From Flavobacterium sp. KS-LB2 (GTDB lineage: Bacteria > Bacteroidota > Bacteroidia > Flavobacteriales > Flavobacteriaceae), in the NCBI RefSeq assembly GCF_036895565.1, contig NZ_CP145904.1:3100001-3164000 (forward strand): DNA of 64,000 bases, read 5' to 3'. A program made the translations under genes and the position numbers. The notes beneath the pieces were generated by a model. It did no database searches and had not been told where the DNA came from. It saw only the letters and a list, made by a program, of their open reading frames with translations. Position 1 is the first letter of the stretch. Each line of letters opens with the position of its first letter. This document shows, piece after piece, positions 1-8,619 of this stretch.

Positions 1-1455
1 AAGTGCAGGAGCGGTTGCTGATGGTTTCGTAAAATTACAAACGATAGAAACTACCGGAGCAACACGTTTGCCATCTACCGTTTTCTGACTTCTGTATGAG
101 GTCATCCAAGCACCGCCACGTTTCGATTCACGCGGATGAAAATCCATGTATAAAACCCCAATATGAGATCCATCTTTTTCTAAAATCTCCCAAACGGTTG
201 CATCTTCGTGGTATTTTGGAACATTAGTCAACGCTTTAAATTGTATTCCGTATAATTTTTCGGTTACTTGAAAAACACCTTTTCTAACATTATGTAAACT
301 GAAATATGGTTTCAATTCTTCTTCGTCAAGATCAAAACGTTCTTTTCTGATTTTCTCCGTGTAATACCTCCAGTCATACGGTTGTACCGCGCCTTTAATT
401 CCTTCTTTAGCCATCATTTTCTGAATATCAGCGGCTTCTGTTTTGGCTATTTCCAAAGCTGGTTTCCACAAATCATTCAACAGCTTATTTACATTTTCAG
501 GTGTTTTAGCCATCGATTCTTCCAAAACATAATTAGAGTGCGATTTAAAACCTAACAATCGAGCTTTTTGCCCACGAAGATTGGCTAAATCTACTGCATT
601 CTTCTTGTTATCAAAAGCATCATCATGGTTGCCTCTGGTTTGGTACGCATTCCAAATTTGCTTACGCAATTCTCTATTGGAACTGTATTGCAAAAACGGC
701 ATCACACTAGAATTGGAAAGGGTAAAAACCCATTTTCCTTCTTTACCTTTTGCTTTAGCATCAACAGCTGCAGCATCGATTAATCCCTGTGGCAATCCGG
801 CCAAATCTTTTTTGGAATCAATAACTAACTCGTATGAATTAGTCTCCGCCAAAATATTCTGACCGTATTTTAAACTGGTTAGCGAAAGATCTCCGTTTAT
901 TTTGCGTAATATTTCTTTGTCAGCATTTGATAAATTCGCTCCACTTCGAACGAAATCTTTGTAGGCATTATCTAAAATTTTAGTTTGTTCTAAATTCAAG
1001 CCCAATGTTTCTTTTTTGTCCCAAAGCGATTTTACTTTGGCGAATAATTTCTCGTTCAAGTAAATATTATCTCGGTGTGCAGAAAGATTCGGCGCCATTT
1101 CTTTAGCAATATTCTGAATCTCTTTGTTAGTGTTCGCCGAATTCAAATTAGAAAAAACCGTATTCACATTCGACAATAATTCTCCTGCATTTTCCATGGC
1201 AAGAATCGTATTTTCAAAAGTGGCAGGCTGCGTATTATCTGCAATAGCATCAATCTCCGCTTGATGTTTACTGATTCCCTCTAAAATAGCGGGTTTAAAA
1301 TGTTCATTTTTAATTTTGTCGAAAGGCGGCACATTAAAGGGCGTGTCGTAAGCTTGAAAAAATGGATTCATAATAGTGTTTTCTTTTTTCTCTTGAGCTT
1401 CAATTGTTAGCATATTCCCGATGGCTAACAAAATAAAAAAGGATTTTTTTCTCAT
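1..1455 (-). CDS. M3 family metallopeptidase (Dcp-like), C-terminus cut off
   Basis: Exported zinc oligopeptidase of the M3 (thimet/peptidyl-dipeptidase) family, which cleaves small peptides in the periplasm. About 485 N-terminal residues are visible, read from the start at 1455 to the window edge. The protein opens with a signal peptide (MRKKSFFILLAIGNML, cleaved near IEAQ). It continues with the helical M3 N-terminal domain, recognisable from stretches such as DKIKNEHFKPAI and the run ending WAYNRSQKT-like near the catalytic domain. The HExxH zinc motif should lie beyond position 1 and is not seen. No promoter was assigned in the 180 bases shared with the divergent DUF885 gene. The family call is firm; dipeptidyl carboxypeptidase versus oligopeptidase A cannot be settled here. 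Confidence 0.88.
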   Translation of the reverse strand, partial: MRKKSFFILLAIGNMLTIEAQEKKENTIMNPFFQAYDTPFNVPPFDKIKNEHFKPAILEGISKHQAEIDAIADNTQPATFENTILAMENAGELLSNVNTVFSNLNSANTNKEIQNIAKEMAPNLSAHRDNIYLNEKLFAKVKSLWDKKETLGLNLEQTKILDNAYKDFVRSGANLSNADKEILRKINGDLSLTSLKYGQNILAETNSYELVIDSKKDLAGLPQGLIDAAAVDAKAKGKEGKWVFTLSNSSVMPFLQYSSNRELRKQIWNAYQTRGNHDDAFDNKKNAVDLANLRGQKARLLGFKSHSNYVLEESMAKTPENVNKLLNDLWKPALEIAKTEAADIQKMMAKEGIKGAVQPYDWRYYTEKIRKERFDLDEEELKPYFSLHNVRKGVFQVTEKLYGIQFKALTNVPKYHEDATVWEILEKDGSHIGVLYMDFHPRESKRGGAWMTSYRSQKTVDGKRVAPVVSIVCNFTKPSATAPAL

Positions 1456-1636
1456 TTAGATGTAAATTATTAGAATAGTAAATTTAACAGAAATGATTAT
1501 AAAACAAGAATCCCAGTGGTGCGTTAACTAAATTTTATGACATAAAATAAATGGCATTCCTAAACGAATGACTAATCTTACAATAGATATTAAAAAAAAT
1601 CAATAAATTAGCTTAATCAAACACCAAATTTATATT

Positions 1637-3403
1637 ATGAAAAAAATAACCACTCTTCTTTTTACTTTAATCACCTCTTTATTTTTGGTTAACTGCAAAT
1701 CGGAAGATAAAAAGCAAGATTTCAGCAGTATCACCAAAAACTATTTTGATGATAAAAATGCGATGAGTCCTTTGGACGCCACTCAAAGTGGTCAAAATGA
1801 ATACAATGACCAATTACAGTTTGAAATGACTGACAGCTACCGAAAGTCTCAAGAAGCTTTTTTTGACAAATACCAAACAGCCTTAAATACGGTTGATAAA
1901 GAAGCCTTATCTGAAGAAGAAAAAAACAGTTATGAAATCATTAAATGGGAAGTTGAGATTGGTAAAGACTTGTTGAAACAACCTACGAACCTAATTCCTG
2001 TTCATCAATTTTGGGGAACACATCTTACTATGGGGCAGTTTGCAGGAGGAACCAGCGCACAGCCTTTTAAAACAGAAAAAGACTATACTAATTTCCTCAA
2101 AAGAATGGATAAATACGCTGTATGGATTGATTCGGCAATGGTGTACATGAAAAAAGGAATGACAAAAGGAGTCGTATTACCAAAAGCATTAACCGTAAAG
2201 TTAATTCCACAATTTGCAGAAATGGCTACTCCAAATATTGAAGACAATTTATTTTACTCATCGATAAAATTAATGCCAGAGTCGTTTCCTGAAAGCATCA
2301 AAAAAGATTTAACGGCAAAATACACCGCTACCATTGCTAACAAATTAATTCCACAGTACAAGAAAATGGCCGATTTTTTGACCAAGGAATATCTTCCTGC
2401 CTCAAGAACTACTAGCGGTATTGGCAGTTTGCCTTTTGGAAAAGAAGTATATGCTACCTATGTAAAACAATGGACGACTACTGACATGACACCTGAGCAA
2501 ATTCACGAATTAGGATTGAAAGAAGTAGCGCGATTAACTGCCGAAATGGAAAAGGTAAAAACTCAAGTTGGCTTTAAAGGCACATTATTAGAATTCTTTG
2601 AAGAAGTTCGAAATAAAAAAGAATTGAAACCATTTACAAAACCCGAGGAAGTGATTGCCAATTTTCAAAACATTTATACGCGCATCAAACCGAATGTAGA
2701 TAAATTATTCGCACTGCAACCCAAAACGAAATTTGAAATTAGAAGAACAGAAGCTTTTAGAGAACAAACCGCAAGTGCTGAATACAATCAAGGAACTGCA
2801 GATGGATCTCGTCCGGGAATTTTTTATGTACCAATTCCAGATGTAGCAAATTATAATATGTATGGTGATGAAGATTTGTTTTTGCATGAAGCGATTCCGG
2901 GACATCACTTTCAAATCTCTTTGCAACAAGAAAATGAGAGTTTGCCTGACTTCAGAAAATTCAATTGGTTTGGTGCCTATGGCGAAGGCTGGGCTTTGTA
3001 CACCGAAAGTCTAGGAAAAGAACTTGGATTGTATCAAGATCCGTATCAGTATTTTGGAATGTTAGGCAATGAAATGCACCGCGCTGTCCGATTAGTAGTT
3101 GACACTGGATTGCACTCCAAAGGCTGGACTAGAGAGCAAGCCATTAAATATTCGTTAGCCAACGAAGCCGAAAGTGAAGCCAGTATTATTCCTGAAATAG
3201 AGCGTTATATGGCCATTCCAGGACAAGCATTGTCTTATAAAATTGGACAATTAAAGATTATAGAACTTCGTAAAAAAGCGGAAACTAAAATGGGTACAAA
3301 ATTTGATATTAAAAAATTCCATGAAAAAGTATTAGAATCTGGAGTAATGCCATTGGCACTATTAGAGATGAAAATAAATACGTGGATAAATAAATCTAAC
3401 TAA
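1637..3403 (+). CDS. DUF885 family lipoprotein, putative metallopeptidase
   Basis: A 588-residue protein of the DUF885 family, believed to be gluzincin-type zinc peptidases. The N-terminus is a lipoprotein signal (MKKITTLLFTLITSLFLVNC), with the acylated Cys at about residue 20, so the protein should be anchored in the cell envelope. The family's zinc motif is intact: HEAIPGHH near residues 417-424, followed about 30 residues later by the GEGWALY motif, which supplies a further ligand. The length fits full-length family members. It is divergent from the M3 peptidase gene, and an exported protein gene follows after 15 bases, so the two may be co-transcribed. The substrate is unknown; peptide degradation next to another exported peptidase is a reasonable inference. 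Confidence 0.9.
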   Translation: MKKITTLLFTLITSLFLVNCKSEDKKQDFSSITKNYFDDKNAMSPLDATQSGQNEYNDQLQFEMTDSYRKSQEAFFDKYQTALNTVDKEALSEEEKNSYEIIKWEVEIGKDLLKQPTNLIPVHQFWGTHLTMGQFAGGTSAQPFKTEKDYTNFLKRMDKYAVWIDSAMVYMKKGMTKGVVLPKALTVKLIPQFAEMATPNIEDNLFYSSIKLMPESFPESIKKDLTAKYTATIANKLIPQYKKMADFLTKEYLPASRTTSGIGSLPFGKEVYATYVKQWTTTDMTPEQIHELGLKEVARLTAEMEKVKTQVGFKGTLLEFFEEVRNKKELKPFTKPEEVIANFQNIYTRIKPNVDKLFALQPKTKFEIRRTEAFREQTASAEYNQGTADGSRPGIFYVPIPDVANYNMYGDEDLFLHEAIPGHHFQISLQQENESLPDFRKFNWFGAYGEGWALYTESLGKELGLYQDPYQYFGMLGNEMHRAVRLVVDTGLHSKGWTREQAIKYSLANEAESEASIIPEIERYMAIPGQALSYKIGQLKIIELRKKAETKMGTKFDIKKFHEKVLESGVMPLALLEMKINTWINKSN

Positions 3404-3418
3404 TAAAAATTAAAAACT

Positions 3419-4108
3419 ATGAAAAAATTATTGCTAAACACATTATTATTGTCTTTTATGGCATTTACAGCTAATGCACAACGACTAATGGACACGATGG
3501 ATCCTACTTCCTCTGGAGCTTTATTCAGAAACGACGTTTTGAATAAAAAAGACATGACAAAAATAGAAGGATCAGAATACTTAGTTGATGAATTTAGATT
3601 AGCTGAGGTAGCTGGCATTCCTCAACAGATTATGGTACGTTATAATGCGATGACGGACATGATAGAAGTACAAAATGAAAAAAAGGAAATTTTCTCACTA
3701 ATGAAAAAAGAACCTTTTAATACCATCACTATCATTCCATTTACGGATAAAATTAAACTTACAAATTATAAAACTAAAGATGGGGATGTAAATGGTTATC
3801 TCGTACTATTATACAGTAATAATGAAGTTGCCTTGTATAGAAGAGATAAAATTAATTTGCAAAAAGGAAAAGAAGCTATTAATTCCTATTCACCTGCTAC
3901 TTCCGCTCGATATGTAAAAGCAAATGACGAGTATTATTTGAGTTTAAAAAACGAAACGGCTGTTATGATGCCAAAAAACAAGAAAGAACTTCAAGATCTC
4001 TTTCCGGAGAAAAAAGAAGAGATTGCAGTTTACTTAAAAAAGAATAACCTTTCTTTAAAAGATGAAAAGAGTGTTATTGAAATTTCAAAATTCTTATCGA
4101 ATTTATAG
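3419..4108 (+). CDS. Exported protein of unknown function
   Basis: A 229-residue protein with a clear Sec signal peptide (MKKLLLNTLLLSFMAFTANAQ, cleavage after AQ or nearby), so periplasmic or envelope-located. I do not recognise a domain. The mature part is mixed alpha/beta with a lysine-rich C-terminal third (residues about 170-229) that looks helical. It starts 15 bases after the DUF885 gene and is closed by a strong hairpin terminator, so it is probably the last gene of a two-gene unit. Immediately after that terminator lies the left end of the integrated element; this gene is therefore the last chromosomal gene before the island. Confidence 0.8.
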   Translation: MKKLLLNTLLLSFMAFTANAQRLMDTMDPTSSGALFRNDVLNKKDMTKIEGSEYLVDEFRLAEVAGIPQQIMVRYNAMTDMIEVQNEKKEIFSLMKKEPFNTITIIPFTDKIKLTNYKTKDGDVNGYLVLLYSNNEVALYRRDKINLQKGKEAINSYSPATSARYVKANDEYYLSLKNETAVMMPKNKKELQDLFPEKKEEIAVYLKKNNLSLKDEKSVIEISKFLSNL

Positions 4109-4115
4109 AATAAAC

Positions 4116-4149
4116 AAAAAAAGCTTCTCAAATTGAGAAGCTTTTTTTT
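4116..4149. terminator. Bidirectional hairpin terminator at the island's left edge
   Basis: The AAGCTTCTCAA / TTGAGAAGCTT stem is flanked by A and T runs, so it can terminate in both directions. It ends the exported-protein gene. Before integration of the element it would also have terminated tRNA-Leu, which was then read toward it from the right. Confidence 0.85.
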
Positions 4150-4180
4150 GTGCGGATAATAGGACTCGAACCTACACGCC
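4150..4180. repeat. attL: 31-bp copy of tRNA-Leu 3' end
   Basis: Identical over 31 bases to 20245-20275. It matches only the T-arm and acceptor 3' strand of tRNA-Leu, read on the minus strand. The bases that follow (AAGACATTC) do not continue the tRNA, so this is an attachment-site remnant and not a tRNA gene. Confidence 0.93.
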
Positions 4181-4326
4181 AAGACATTCTATTCAGCCAA
4201 AACACTAAACATCTGAAAACTGTACAATAACAACCTTAAAATTCAATAATTTCAACACTTAAGAAGGTTTCATCAGCTTAATTAAGAGTAGAAAATAATA
4301 GAATAAAATAGAACGAAATCTTAAAA

Positions 4327-4348
4327 TGGTTGGGCAATGGTTGGGCAA
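4327..4348 (+). repeat. Tandem 11-bp repeat, putative integrase arm-type sites (left)
   Basis: Two head-to-tail copies of TGGTTGGGCAA. A nearly identical pair in the same orientation lies at 20180-20200, just inside the right end. Short direct repeats at both ends of an element are what arm-type binding sites of tyrosine integrases look like. The left pair ends two bases before the -33 box of the integrase promoter, so integrase binding could also repress its own gene. Confidence 0.6.
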
Positions 4349-4349
4349 C

Positions 4350-4383
4350 TTTGTGAAATGTATTTAAAAATTAATTACTTTTG
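4350..4383 (+). promoter_or_regulatory. Integrase promoter
   Basis: TTTG at 4350-4353 and TACTTTTG at 4376-4383 with a 22-base spacer match the Bacteroidota -33/-7 pattern. The -7 box is 28 bases before the integrase start codon. Confidence 0.6.
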
Positions 4384-4411
4384 AATTGTTCAAAGTTCAA
4401 AAATTCAAAAA

Positions 4412-5785
4412 ATGGCAACAATACAATTTAGATTAAGAAGCAAGGCAAATAAAAATGTTTCTATAAAAATACGTCTATCAATAGACCGAAACAATGTATT
4501 TGAAGTAAGTACAGGTTTTTCAATCCATCCAAAAGATTGGAGCGCAACAACAGGACTGCCCAAACAAACCAACCCTGAAAATAAAATATTATCTAGCGAC
4601 CTAAAGAAACTAGATTCATTTGTATCTAAAAATCTAAATATCGATTTGGGAAAAGGAATTTTGATTGACTCCAATTGGTTAGAGTTAAAAATCAATGATT
4701 GCTTTAGTAGAGTTGTAAAAACCGATATTGGAATAATTACAAATCATATTCAATACATAATCGATAATGCAAACACTCGTAAAGTAAAAAACAAAATTGG
4801 TTTGAGTCCCAGCACAATCAAAAACTACAATCTTTTCAAAAACATCATTTTAGAATACCAAAAAAAGATTAAAAAACAAATTCAATTTATTGAGGTTACA
4901 AAACCTTTTGTTGACAAGTTTACCAATTGGCTAATTAATGAAAAAAAATATTCTACTAATTACGCTGGTAAACAATTGGAAATCCTTAAAACTGTTTGTA
5001 TTGATGCAGAAAAAAATGACATACAGATAACTCCCTACTCAAAAATAATTCAACATTTTAGAGAAAGTGAAAAAGACCGTTATATTCAAACCTTATCTTT
5101 TGCTGAATTGGAACAAATCAAAAATCTAGATTTATCAAACATTGAATACCTCAACCAATTCAAAAAAGAAAATCCCGAACTAACTAAAAACCTTTCTATT
5201 ACCCCCGAAAGTTTGAACAATATTCGAAATTGGATCTTATTAGGTTGTGAGATTGGGCAACGTGGTGGGGATTTACTAGAAATTACAGCCGACAACATTC
5301 GTTATAATGGTAAAAACTACTATATCGATCTCATACAACAAAAAACAAATAAGAGTGTTACAATTGGTATTATTGCACCTCATGTTGTTCAAATAATAGA
5401 AAACCACTTCCCTAAAAAAATCCCACACCAAAAACTAAACGAATATGCAAAGGTGATTTGTAAACTATCTGGAATAGTTGAAATAGTAAAAGGAACAAAA
5501 CTAAATACAGAAACAAACCGAAAGGAATTAGGGGACTATCCTAAATACGAGTTAATTGCCTCCCATTGTTTTAGACGTTCATTTGCTAGCAATTACTATA
5601 AAAAGATCCCTACTGCAGTGTTAATTGGTATAACGGGCCACAGTAAGGAAAGTTTGTTTTTAACGTACATCAACCAGCGAGAGGATAAAGACACAAATGC
5701 TGATTTATTTATGAAATTTTATGAAGAAATCAACAAAGATAAACCAGCTAAAATGGTATTATTACCTAACGGTACAAATGAATAA
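4412..5785 (+). CDS. Tyrosine-type site-specific integrase of the element
   Basis: A 457-residue tyrosine recombinase that would integrate and excise the element at the tRNA-Leu 3' end. An N-terminal arm-DNA-binding domain (about residues 1-100) is followed by a SAM-like core-binding domain (about 110-210) and the catalytic domain (about 220-440). The catalytic residues are in place: R284 in GQRGGD, H385 and R388 in SHCFRRSF, the GHS motif near 408, and the nucleophile Y419 in LTYIN. The length is normal for Bacteroidota integrases. The gene lies next to attL and reads into the element. No frameshift is visible, so the enzyme should be active. Confidence 0.95.
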   Translation: MATIQFRLRSKANKNVSIKIRLSIDRNNVFEVSTGFSIHPKDWSATTGLPKQTNPENKILSSDLKKLDSFVSKNLNIDLGKGILIDSNWLELKINDCFSRVVKTDIGIITNHIQYIIDNANTRKVKNKIGLSPSTIKNYNLFKNIILEYQKKIKKQIQFIEVTKPFVDKFTNWLINEKKYSTNYAGKQLEILKTVCIDAEKNDIQITPYSKIIQHFRESEKDRYIQTLSFAELEQIKNLDLSNIEYLNQFKKENPELTKNLSITPESLNNIRNWILLGCEIGQRGGDLLEITADNIRYNGKNYYIDLIQQKTNKSVTIGIIAPHVVQIIENHFPKKIPHQKLNEYAKVICKLSGIVEIVKGTKLNTETNRKELGDYPKYELIASHCFRRSFASNYYKKIPTAVLIGITGHSKESLFLTYINQREDKDTNADLFMKFYEEINKDKPAKMVLLPNGTNE

Positions 5786-5939
5786 AAAAGAAATATAAGA
5801 TTTTGAGGCTCGTAAAACGGCCAAAAAATCACAAGTAAAGTTCAAAAGACTAAGCAAAAAAATAAGAACAAGACAGTTATACTTAAATAAACTCAAGTTC
5901 AAAAGTTCAAATTAATTCAAGCAATACAGGCAAATAAAA

Positions 5940-6578
5940 ATGAGAATTTCAAATAGTTATACTCTAAATGAATACCAAGAAAATTACCCGATTTTGTTAG
6001 AAAAATTTCTATTAAAATATGAAGACCATGACGAATTTATATTTGCAAGTGAAGAAATAAAAAAATTTTATTCCGGCATTATAGATATTTCAGCAATCGA
6101 GGTTAGTAATGAATTCTCAGTAAATTTTTTTCATAAAAATGTACAAGGTGAATTAGACAAAAATGGAGATCTGGATTTTTTAGAGTTTGCAAAAAAACAT
6201 AATCTGAGTTCATTTAAAATAATAGATTTTTTAGAATCAAAACTAACCTATCTCGAAACCAAAACACATCATACAGAACCTGCCACCGAAAACAAACACC
6301 CTAATATGTTTATTAATGGCAGTTTCAAATTGTTTGAATACATTTTAAACAATCACATCACAGAAAATAGGGGGCGTATAAACGACATTAGTTTTTATTA
6401 TTGGAAAATGTACAATGATAATTATATTATCCAAAAACCCTTTCCATTTGTAGAATGGTTTACTAAGGTATACAATGTTGAAAGTTTTCAAATAAAAACA
6501 TTAAATATAACTCAAAACCCTAACAGATTAAAACATTATTCAAATTCGTTAGACTGGTTTAAACTTCAGAATAAATAA
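5940..6578 (+). CDS. Element protein of unknown function
   Basis: A 212-residue protein that I do not recognise. It has no signal peptide or membrane segment and is rich in aromatic residues, Asn and Lys. The C-terminal third contains NDISFYYWKMYNDNYI and FVEWFTKVY, which suggest a folded helical domain. It sits between the integrase and the excisionase-like HTH gene, a position typical of an element core gene of regulatory or recombination function. A GTTCAAAAGTTC motif lies about 30 bases upstream of its start, and the same motif recurs upstream of the putative Rep gene. A role in element maintenance is inference from position only. Confidence 0.6.
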   Translation: MRISNSYTLNEYQENYPILLEKFLLKYEDHDEFIFASEEIKKFYSGIIDISAIEVSNEFSVNFFHKNVQGELDKNGDLDFLEFAKKHNLSSFKIIDFLESKLTYLETKTHHTEPATENKHPNMFINGSFKLFEYILNNHITENRGRINDISFYYWKMYNDNYIIQKPFPFVEWFTKVYNVESFQIKTLNITQNPNRLKHYSNSLDWFKLQNK

Positions 6579-6664
6579 CAGACTGCAAAAAGTACAATTT
6601 CAGACTTTAAACAGTACAACCGTATTGAAACCTTTGCCACATCAATAATTTTAAAGCATTAGAT

Positions 6665-6943
6665 ATGGCACAAGTTCAATTTATCCAAACAACTCCTCAG
6701 GAACTACAACAACAAATTAACGAGGGCATAAAAATCCAGTTACAGGAATTTTTAAAACATTTCGCACCAATCCAACCAAAGGAATATTTAACCCGATCAG
6801 ACGTGGCGAAAATGTTCAGTGTTGACATAAGTACCGTTTCCAATTGGCAAAAATCAGGAAAACTAAAACCTCTCGGAATCTCTGGGCGAGTTTACTTTTT
6901 ACGATCCGAAGTAGAGGCAAGTCTTAAACCCCTAAACGTTTAA
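6665..6943 (+). CDS. Helix-turn-helix protein, excisionase-like
   Basis: A 92-residue protein with a C-terminal winged helix-turn-helix of the MerR/excisionase type (HTH_17): LTRSDVAKMFSVDISTVSNW, followed by the wing and ISGRVYFLRSEVEASL, about residues 41-88. The first 40 residues, rich in Gln, look helical and may mediate oligomerisation. Such proteins are found with integrases in many Bacteroidota elements and usually act as recombination directionality factors or as regulators of the integrase. It is followed by a hairpin terminator. The HTH family is firm; the excisionase role is inferred from context. Confidence 0.85.
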   Translation: MAQVQFIQTTPQELQQQINEGIKIQLQEFLKHFAPIQPKEYLTRSDVAKMFSVDISTVSNWQKSGKLKPLGISGRVYFLRSEVEASLKPLNV

Positions 6944-7010
6944 GAATCTGATTCCAATACAAATACTTCAAAACATACTTAGCTCCTATAACACAAACTA
7001 AAAGATACAA

Positions 7011-7040
7011 AAAACGAGAGTTGTTCAGGCTCTCGTTTAT
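7011..7040 (+). terminator. Hairpin terminator after the HTH gene
   Basis: The AAACGAGAG / CTCTCGTTT stem (7012-7020 with 7030-7038) has a 9-base loop. The T-tract is short, so termination may be partial. Confidence 0.6.
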
Positions 7041-7099
7041 ACTTTGTTCAAAAGTTCGTTTCAACAGGCAATGCAGAAACATATCAAATGTAGTGAAAA

Positions 7100-8386
7100 A
7101 TGATTGATTTACTAAAATTAGAAACTACTAATACAACTCAAATTGATTATCTATTTAATCATGAATTATTGGACTGGCATAGTGATATCGACAAAATAAA
7201 TATATTTGATAAAGAGGTTATAAACACAAAGAAAATAAAACAATACAAAGGAATTTATTTTTGTTTTTACTCTAATAAATTAGATATACTTTTTAAACCT
7301 CATTACTATTCCAACGACAATGTACACAATGCAAACGACTTTAAAATTATTGATTGTATTGCAGTTATATGCGAGGTTAAAAACGCCTTAAATTTAGATT
7401 TAGAAGTATTCAAGGTTATCAATATCGAATACGGTCTAAATATAATTTCGCCAATTGATATAAGAAACTTAATAACATATATAATATATCACTCAAAAAA
7501 TGAATTTAAAACAGATACGGGACTGTCATACAGTAAAAAAAGTTATTCAGTTACCAAATATGGAACTGCAAATCAATACAAAATAATCAAGGCGTATGCC
7601 AAAGGTTTACAATTTCCGAAGTACTCAGATATAAACACATTCAGATTTGAAGTGAAAAGTAAAAAAAGTAGGTTTATTAATAAACTGGGCGTGTATAATT
7701 TAACTGATCTATTGCATGTAAATGTATATTTTGCTTTTGTAAATAGTTTAATAGTTGAATTTGAAGACACTTTAATTTTAGATTGTGAAACCGATTTTAA
7801 TACTCTTAATCGAAAGGAACAAACTAAAATATCAAAGTTTAATAATCCAATGGAATGGTACAAGATAAACAACGGATCAAACCGCAATAGTTTTAGTAAG
7901 AACAAAACCGCATACTATAAACTAATAAACAAAGTGCCTATTAATTTAAAAAATCAATTGCGACAAATCATTTATGACAAACTTGAAATACTAAAAAAGG
8001 GTGCAATATCACTACCTAAAGACAATATCAAAAAGGGTGCAGATTCACAGTTATATAATAGGGGAATATGCACCCATAACGATACTATAATTGAAATTAA
8101 AAATCAATGGGTTTGCAAGGTGACTGGTTTGAATATTTCGATGCAAAAAGAAAACAGTACTCTACTCTCTCATACAGGACTAAAATACTACTACAATACA
8201 GACAAAAGGATCTTTGAACAAATCAAAAGGCGGTATTTAACAAAAATCTGGTTTGAATCAAATTTTGAAACCCAAATAAAAGAGATTGCGCACAATATCA
8301 GGAATGAAAATAGTAATAGAACAATAAAACAAAAAAGGATCTACCAACCACAACAAATAAACATATTAAATCAATTAGGAATATAA
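7100..8386 (+). CDS. Putative replication initiator (phage/plasmid gene II/X-like)
   Basis: A 428-residue cytoplasmic protein. A central stretch (about residues 165-215: IKAYAKGLQFPKY, FRFEVKSKKSRF, LGVYNLTDLL) resembles the conserved core of phage/plasmid gene II/X-type replication initiators, which nick the origin for rolling-circle replication. The C-terminal part (about 330-425) holds CKVTGLNISMQKEN, GLKYYY and EIAHNIRN, which look like a second conserved domain. I cannot point to a certain HUH motif or catalytic tyrosine, so the assignment rests on recognition of the core pattern. An AT-rich stretch and a gene-free kilobase directly downstream could contain the origin. Alternatives are a mobilisation relaxase or another element-specific DNA-binding protein. 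Confidence 0.5.
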   Translation: MIDLLKLETTNTTQIDYLFNHELLDWHSDIDKINIFDKEVINTKKIKQYKGIYFCFYSNKLDILFKPHYYSNDNVHNANDFKIIDCIAVICEVKNALNLDLEVFKVINIEYGLNIISPIDIRNLITYIIYHSKNEFKTDTGLSYSKKSYSVTKYGTANQYKIIKAYAKGLQFPKYSDINTFRFEVKSKKSRFINKLGVYNLTDLLHVNVYFAFVNSLIVEFEDTLILDCETDFNTLNRKEQTKISKFNNPMEWYKINNGSNRNSFSKNKTAYYKLINKVPINLKNQLRQIIYDKLEILKKGAISLPKDNIKKGADSQLYNRGICTHNDTIIEIKNQWVCKVTGLNISMQKENSTLLSHTGLKYYYNTDKRIFEQIKRRYLTKIWFESNFETQIKEIAHNIRNENSNRTIKQKRIYQPQQINILNQLGI

Positions 8387-8397
8387 ACAACAAACAG

Positions 8398-8619
8398 ATG
8401 AAATTGATAAACTCAGATACACAATACGATTACTACATTGATTACATTCAAGGAATAGAAGTAAATATTAAAAAAGACAAAACAACAAATCAAATCTATT
8501 ACAGCTCTGATAGTGTAGCAAAAATACTAGGATTCAATAATGCTGATGACATGATACAAAGTAATAGCGATATTACTAACGCCTTTCTAGATGGAATGAA
8601 TAAAGGTTTAGTAATATAA
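8398..8619 (+). CDS. Small element protein, Bro-N/KilA-like motif
   Basis: A 73-residue protein starting 11 bases after the Rep-like gene, so probably co-transcribed with it. Residues about 35-50 (YYSSDSVAKILGFNNADDMI) resemble the DNA-binding portion of Bro-N-type phage antirepressors, in which a predicted helix follows the words VAKILG. The rest of such a domain is absent. It may be a small regulator. The resemblance is to a short motif only, so the function is open. Confidence 0.5.
   Translation: MKLINSDTQYDYYIDYIQGIEVNIKKDKTTNQIYYSSDSVAKILGFNNADDMIQSNSDITNAFLDGMNKGLVI

Noticed and set aside
4150..4180. A second tRNA-Leu gene at the left end
   Set aside because: Only the last 31 bases of the tRNA are present; there is no anticodon arm or D-arm. 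It is an attachment-site copy.
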